Assembly (NCBI GenBank): GCA_025996655.1
Contig: BNTO01000014.1
Span: forward strand, 1-10,604
Source of the DNA: Alphaproteobacteria bacterium
GTDB lineage: Bacteria > Pseudomonadota > Alphaproteobacteria > BNTO01
Direction: 5' to 3'
Length of the DNA: 10,604 nt
The position numbers were made by a program, and so were the translations under genes. The notes under the pieces were generated by a model, which was given only the letters and a program-made list of their open reading frames with translations, was not told the origin of the DNA and ran no database searches. Position 1 is the stretch's first letter; every line of letters starts with the position of its first letter. This document shows positions 7,292-10,604 of the stretch, piece by piece.

Positions 7292-8380
7292 ATGCTTTAC
7301 TTTTTGGCGGGGCTGCTGCGGGCTCACTTTTCTTACTTTAACGTTTTCCAATACATTACGGTCCGTATTGCCAGCGCTTTGTTGACGGCGCTCTTCGTTG
7401 GGTTGTTTTGCGGTGGCCCTTTTATTCGTTTTTTAAAAAGACAGCAGAAAAACGGACAACCCATCCGCTCCTGCGCCCCCCAAACGCACCTCGCAAAATC
7501 CGGCACCCCTACCATGGGCGGCATTTTAATTCTAGGCTCAACGCTCACCGGCGTTCTTTTGTGGAGTTCTCTCGCAAATCCTTTTGTCGGCATCTCCCTT
7601 TTTGCCCTGATTGCCTTTGGCCTCCTCGGCTTTTATGATGATTGGGTCAAATTGTCGGCGGAGACTTCCAACGGCTTAAGCGCTCGCTGGAAATTGGCGG
7701 TGCAGGCAGCCCTTTCGCTTCTTATAACGGTTGTCATTATCTATCTCACGCCGGAGGATCTTGCCCTACGCGTCCCCATTCCTTTCTTTAAACATTTCTC
7801 TCTTTTCCTCGGCATTTTTTATTTTTTGTGGGGGTTCCTTGTGATCACGGGGACGTCGAACGCCGTCAATTTGACGGACGGCCTCGATGGCTTGGCGATT
7901 ATGCCGGCTATTTATGTCGCGGGATGCTTTGTCCTTATTAGCTATTTGGTGGGGCATATGCACTTTTCGAATTATTTGTACATCCCTTATATTCCCCAAT
8001 CCAGCGAACTCGCCGTTTTTTTGGGGGCCCTTATTGGCGGCAGCCTTGCTTTTTTGTGGTTTAATGCCCCTCCTGCCAAAGTTTTTATGGGCGATACGGG
8101 CTCTTTGTCGATTGGCGCTGTCCTTGGGACGGTGGCCCTCCTCACGCATCATGAGCTTGTCTTGGCGATTGTTGGGGGCGTTTTTGTTTTAGAAGCCGGT
8201 TCCGTGTTGCTCCAAATTTTCTTTTTTAAAATTAGCCATGGCCGGCGGATATTCCTCATGGCGCCGATTCATCATCATTTTGAAAAAAAAGGCTGGCCTG
8301 AGGCGACGGTCACCATTCGCTTTTGGATCATTTCGTTGATTTTAGCGCTGCTTGGCCTTTCCACCTTAAAGTTTCGGTAA
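7292..8380 (+). CDS. mraY: Phospho-N-acetylmuramoyl-pentapeptide-transferase
   Basis: A 362-residue polytopic inner-membrane enzyme that transfers phospho-MurNAc-pentapeptide from UDP to undecaprenyl phosphate, making lipid I for peptidoglycan. All key motifs are present: THLAKSGTPTMGG (65-77), the Asp pair in YDDWVK (Asp116, Asp117), NAVNLTDGLDGLA (190-202), FNAPPAKVFMGDTGSL (257-272, Asp268) and MAPIHHHFEKKGWPE with the His triad 327-329. About ten hydrophobic segments are visible. The N-terminus MLYFLAGLLRAHFSYFNVFQ matches other MraY starts, so ATG 7292 is chosen. The ribosome site (AGGGG, about 15 bases upstream) is poor. MraY usually sits between murF and murD in the dcw cluster. Here its neighbours are a divergent porin and a convergent small gene, so it is orphaned and needs its own promoter, which I could not identify with confidence. 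Confidence 0.97.
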   Translation: MLYFLAGLLRAHFSYFNVFQYITVRIASALLTALFVGLFCGGPFIRFLKRQQKNGQPIRSCAPQTHLAKSGTPTMGGILILGSTLTGVLLWSSLANPFVGISLFALIAFGLLGFYDDWVKLSAETSNGLSARWKLAVQAALSLLITVVIIYLTPEDLALRVPIPFFKHFSLFLGIFYFLWGFLVITGTSNAVNLTDGLDGLAIMPAIYVAGCFVLISYLVGHMHFSNYLYIPYIPQSSELAVFLGALIGGSLAFLWFNAPPAKVFMGDTGSLSIGAVLGTVALLTHHELVLAIVGGVFVLEAGSVLLQIFFFKISHGRRIFLMAPIHHHFEKKGWPEATVTIRFWIISLILALLGLSTLKFR

Positions 8381-8419
8381 AAAAGGAGGCCCGCTCTCGC
8401 GGAAGCGAGCGCGGACCTC
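8379..8419 (-). terminator. Strong intrinsic terminator (minus strand) at mraY 3' end
   Basis: Read on the minus strand, GAGGTCCGCGCTCGC pairs with GCGAGAGCGGGCCTC (13 of 15 pairs, TTCC loop) and is followed by C and a run of six Ts that ends in the mraY stop codon. This is a textbook Rho-independent terminator for the transcript of the 8516-8808 gene. On the plus strand the same stem lacks a T run, so it should not terminate mraY efficiently. Confidence 0.8.
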
Positions 8420-8515
8420 AAGGCTGGCACTTTCTCTTCCGAACGGGCCGGGCTTCCTCCGTCCCCGCGCGTCGTCTGGGTGGTCCATTAGGCAGCCGGG
8501 CCAGGAATGGTCCGT
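8420..8515 (-). other. GC-rich structured 3' region of the small exported gene
   Basis: Between the small gene stop and its terminator lie 96 bases that are markedly GC-rich compared with the gene itself. An imperfect stem (GGTCCATT with AATGGTCC, 8482-8513, one mismatch) begins just after the stop codon, and GCCGGGC occurs twice. I compared it from memory with SRP RNA, RNase P RNA, tmRNA and 6S RNA and saw none of their conserved cores. It is either a structured 3' untranslated region or an uncharacterised small RNA. Confidence 0.25.
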
Positions 8516-8808
8516 TTATTCGTTTTCTCTTGGCTCTTCCGTTTCCTCCGGTTGTGTGTGTACTTTGGTCTCTTGACCCGTTTCGTCAACGAGTGTGACG
8601 CCTTCCTGCGTAAATTTAAAGACGTGTGTATATATATTTTTTTCACCGTTTCCGAGCGGTATGCCACCCCTAAACAGATTAATCAGGGTTGTCTCCAGTT
8701 CCTTTCTCTTTGCTTTCTCTTCAGGGTCGGTTGGTTTCCTAGATCCCAAACACACGTTACTCAAAGACAACAATCCAACAAGGGACACTGTAAAAAATGA
8801 CTCATCAT
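8516..8808 (-). CDS. Small exported protein with apparent frameshift in signal peptide (~97 aa)
   Basis: An AAGAGG ribosome site sits 5 bases before a double ATG (8808 and 8805), giving MMSHF. The frame then meets a T6 run (8792-8797) and soon a stop. The neighbouring frame is open from upstream of the run to the TAA-type end at 8516 and gives FFTVSLVGLLSLSNVCLGSR, a typical signal hydrophobic core. A charged domain follows, with KPTDPEEKAKRKELETTLIN, GGIPLGNGEK and a Glu-rich tail. One extra T in the run would join both into a clean 97-residue secreted protein. As it stands, translation would have to start at TTG 8875, which coincides with a -35 box and is improbable, or at GTG 8788, which would lose part of the signal. 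The lipobox is poor (LSNVC). No family is recognised. Promoter upstream and terminator downstream are both clear, so this is a real monocistronic gene, possibly inactive or slippage-controlled. Confidence 0.55.
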
Positions 8809-8846
8809 AAAAACCTCTTAAAAAAACAGAACCAAAACCCGCATTC

Positions 8847-8875
8847 GTTATGTACAGCGGAAGGACAGTTGTCAA
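8847..8875 (-). promoter_or_regulatory. Promoter of the small exported protein gene
   Basis: On the minus strand a perfect TTGACA (-35, 8875-8870) is followed after 15 bases by TACATA (8854-8849), or after 17 by CATAAC. A TG just before ACATAA may give an extended -10. The start of transcription would fall about 30 bases before the AAGAGG ribosome site at 8819-8814, which supports ATG 8808 as the original start. Confidence 0.5.
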
Positions 8876-9007
8876 GATTTTTGTGCAAGCCGTTTTGCTT
8901 TAAGGAAAGGGGAAGTTTGTCTAGGCTGTTGTTGCCCGGCCGCGTCCTTCTGGGACAAAGCGGGAAAGGCCACTCGAAACAAAAAAGCCAAGGGGTAAAT
9001 TTTTTTG

Positions 9008-9036
9008 TTGCATTTTGTGCTTTTTGCCTTTACTCT
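9008..9036 (+). promoter_or_regulatory. Weak candidate promoter before the 9123 gene
   Basis: TTGCAT and TACTCT are separated by 17 bases. Each box matches consensus at only three positions, so this is tentative. It lies about 85 bases before the gene. The rest of 8876-9122 shows no gene, repeat or RNA that I can recognise, apart from the strong AAGGAG ribosome site at 9111-9116. Confidence 0.22.
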
Positions 9037-9122
9037 AAAGCATGTGGGATCGGTGCGAAATTTATGCCTTTGCCGCGGGCGTGGCCAGGGTTTCGCATAG
9101 GCACTGATATAAGGAGAATCGT

Positions 9123-10229
9123 ATGAATGGGAAGAAAATTATAGCCGCTCTTGGGTTGCTAGGCGTTTTGGCGTCGCCGACAAGTCAGGCGTCGCACCCT
9201 CTCGCCGACTACGAGATAATTAATGGGATGGTTGGTATGAACCGAAACGTCGTGCTGAGACTGTTGAAAGTTTGTTGGGAGGCGGAAAAAGTGAGACAAA
9301 TGATGGGTATGTGCTTGCAAACGAAGAATTGGACAGAGCAACGTATGTACAAGGTCATTCGTATATCTCCGGACACGCGATATTTTAAAGTGAAAAATTA
9401 CAAACTACACCCGGGAAGCGCATGGGCTTACGATACTTATAAAGAAGACTTGGTCACGGAATGGGCGGAAAATTCCTTGAAAGAAAGAGGTGAAATAAAC
9501 ATCGCTCTTGACAAGAAGACTCTCGAAACAAGGGAACGCTCTTGGGTTGAGAACGTTACTCCAGAAATTACACTAAACTAATTGGGCGACATACCGCCTA
9601 CGAGCTCAACGACTATCTTACTCAATACACCTCTAATCGGTTTGAGCCGCCCCTTTCAAGAGACCAGCAAAAAAGGGATCCAAAGCATAGACCCACCCAT
9701 GCTTTTGGAAGACTTACCGATGAAGTGCAATGAGGGAAGCACTTTGAAAATTGAACTGCTTCTAGAAGAAGATGAAAGAGGGACAGAGAAAAACACCAGA
9801 GGGCTCACGACAGCGAAGATAATCGCAGAGAGCGAATTGCTAAGCCAGTACCAAAGAAACTATATTAATGCGTGGTGCGGACGGAGAAAAGACTCCGTCT
9901 TGTAACACTGCCTCGAGGCACCGAGCGCAAAATACGAAGGAAAATCGTTGAAAGGGTTGCTGAACCGCTTCACGGTGCTGTGCTTCTCTGCAGCCGAAAC
10001 AGCAACAAAGCTTCTGGCTGCGCACCGCGAGAGCAAAAACACTCTTTTGGACTCGGATACATCAGCTGCAGCGGAAGAAAGGGCGGAAACAACGAAGGAA
10101 TTGAGCGAGGAAAAACTCGAACGTTTATTAGCAACGACATTGACGAATCCAGCGAAACGGGAAAAAGAGAAGGCTCAATACAAGAAGATAGCCATCGTAA
10201 TAGAACAACTCATCTTCACGACCACTTGA
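9123..10229 (+). pseudogene. Broken exported protein gene (~368 codons), unknown family
   Basis: A strong AAGGAG site lies 6 bases before ATG 9123. A classic Sec signal (MNGKKIIAALGLLGVLASP, cleavage after SQA near residue 23) opens a 152-residue frame that stops at TAA 9579-9581. Later parts of the same frame are open again, 9582-9902 and 9906-10226, separated by one TAA at 9903-9905 and ended by TGA at 10227. The last part (AAAEERAETTKELSEEKLER and on) looks genuinely coding. Between about 9551 and 9730 the -1 frame reads more naturally (ERYSRNYTKLIGRHTAYELN, then TQYTSNRFEPPLSRDQQKRD), which suggests two compensating indels near 9550-9580 and 9700-9735. The 9903 stop could be a CAA to TAA change (SVL-Q-HCLEAP). 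Undoing these gives one secreted protein of about 368 residues with a charged helical C-terminal region. I do not recognise it. An intact short 152-residue secreted protein is the alternative. Confidence 0.5.
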
Positions 10230-10348
10230 CGTTCACAAAAAACAAAAAAAACGAAAAAGGACGAGAAAGACGCTTCGGGGAGAACACGGGACGGTTAAAG
10301 GAAAGACGAAGAAAAGAGTTAGGAAAGAGGAGGGACGCGCGCCACACA

Positions 10349-10604
10349 CTAGCCCTTCCCCCTCGCTCCCCACATCTGCTGCCCGATCGCAAACGAATTG
10401 CTTAGCGTCCAATACAACACCAACCCGGCGGGAAACGACGAAAACATAAAAAGGAAAACGAACGGTAAAAAGTTCATCATCTTTTTCTGCGCGGGGTCGG
10501 CCGACTGCGGCGACAATTTTTGTTGCAAGAACATCGTCCCCGTCATAAGGAGCGGCAACAGCCCAATCTGCAGAAAATGCGGCGGCGTCCAAGGCAGAAG
10601 CCCA
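10349..10604 (-). CDS. yidC: Membrane protein insertase YidC, C-terminal part (cut by window edge)
   Basis: The last 84 codons of a YidC/Oxa1-family insertase, which inserts proteins into the inner membrane alone or with SecYEG. Visible are [19 protein letters not shown], then [20 protein letters not shown] and the diagnostic [23 protein letters not shown], corresponding to the last transmembrane helices and the conserved FPAGLVLYW motif. It stops at TAG 10349-10351 with a short basic tail (ARGKG). The 5' part lies beyond base 10604. The reading frame begins with the complete codon at 10603-10601. In many alphaproteobacteria yidC is followed by engB, but nothing like it is seen downstream here. 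Instead the 3' end faces the decayed 9123-10229 gene, with 119 bases of A-rich plus-strand DNA between. Confidence 0.95.
   Translation of the reverse strand, partial: GLLPWTPPHFLQIGLLPLLMTGTMFLQQKLSPQSADPAQKKMMNFLPFVFLFMFSSFPAGLVLYWTLSNSFAIGQQMWGARGKG

Noticed and set aside
8386..8515. SRP RNA, RNase P RNA, tmRNA or 6S RNA
   Set aside because: The conserved SRP GGAAG/GCAGCC core, the RNase P GAGGAAAGTCCGGGC core and tmRNA end motifs are absent, apart from a vague GGAGGAA likeness.
8797..9126. 109-codon plus-strand frame before the 9123 gene
   Set aside because: It covers the promoter of the minus-strand gene and the ribosome site of the 9123 gene, with no ribosome site of its own and unnatural composition.
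9123..9581. Type IV secretion minor pilin (VirB5/TrbJ-like)
   Set aside because: Signal peptide and helical tail would fit loosely, but no family motif was recognised and no other secretion gene is nearby.
9872..10405. 177-codon plus-strand frame overlapping the 9123 gene tail and the yidC 3' end
   Set aside because: It is very rich in Arg, Gly and Ser, runs antisense into yidC, and the alternative frame 9906-10229 has a more typical helical composition.
10233..10592. 119-codon minus-strand frame overlapping yidC
   Set aside because: It is out of frame with the clear YidC motif sequence and so is a shadow of that gene.

Overview
The window looks like chromosomal DNA of an alphaproteobacterium, probably a host-associated one of the Holosporales/Rickettsiales kind. 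This placement is inferred from four things: the alphaproteobacterial type of SuhB, EF-P, MraY and YidC; a Gram-negative porin ending in Phe; an ankyrin-repeat lipoprotein; and several small genes in visible decay. No marker gene fixes the genus.

Region by region: (1) 121-1118, minus strand: two eroded genes of unknown function. Each reads as one protein only if frameshifts are undone. (2) 1244-2861, plus strand: a good sigma-70 promoter, elongator tRNA-Met(CAU), efp 20 bases after it, then suhB. All three are probably one transcription unit. (3) 2862-3171: a symmetric element with about 70-bp inverted arms and a 103-bp core, lying between the convergent suhB and ankyrin genes. It places the same small hairpin behind both genes. 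(4) 3172-7172, minus strand: an 808-residue porin with a very long Pro/Lys/Glu-rich segment between signal peptide and barrel, followed after a short gap by an ankyrin-repeat lipoprotein built from two copies of a ~204-residue unit. (5) 7292-8380, plus strand: mraY, complete but with no murein or division-cluster neighbours. (6) 8379-8875, minus strand: a small exported protein gene with its own promoter, an apparent one-base deletion in a T run of its signal peptide, a GC-rich 3' region and a strong intrinsic terminator touching the mraY stop. (7) 9123-10229, plus strand: an exported protein gene of about 368 codons, broken by a stop, a probable pair of compensating frameshifts and a second stop. 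(8) 10349-10604, minus strand: the 3' end of yidC.

Functionally, the intact genes are housekeeping (polyproline translation, inositol-phosphate phosphatase, lipid I synthesis, membrane-protein insertion) plus an envelope pair (porin and ankyrin lipoprotein) that may act at the host-facing surface. The small lineage-specific genes are almost all damaged. Conserved genes beside them are clean, so the pattern looks like reductive decay rather than general sequencing error, although the short homopolymer indels should be verified. No CRISPR array, insertion sequence, integrase or plasmid origin was seen.
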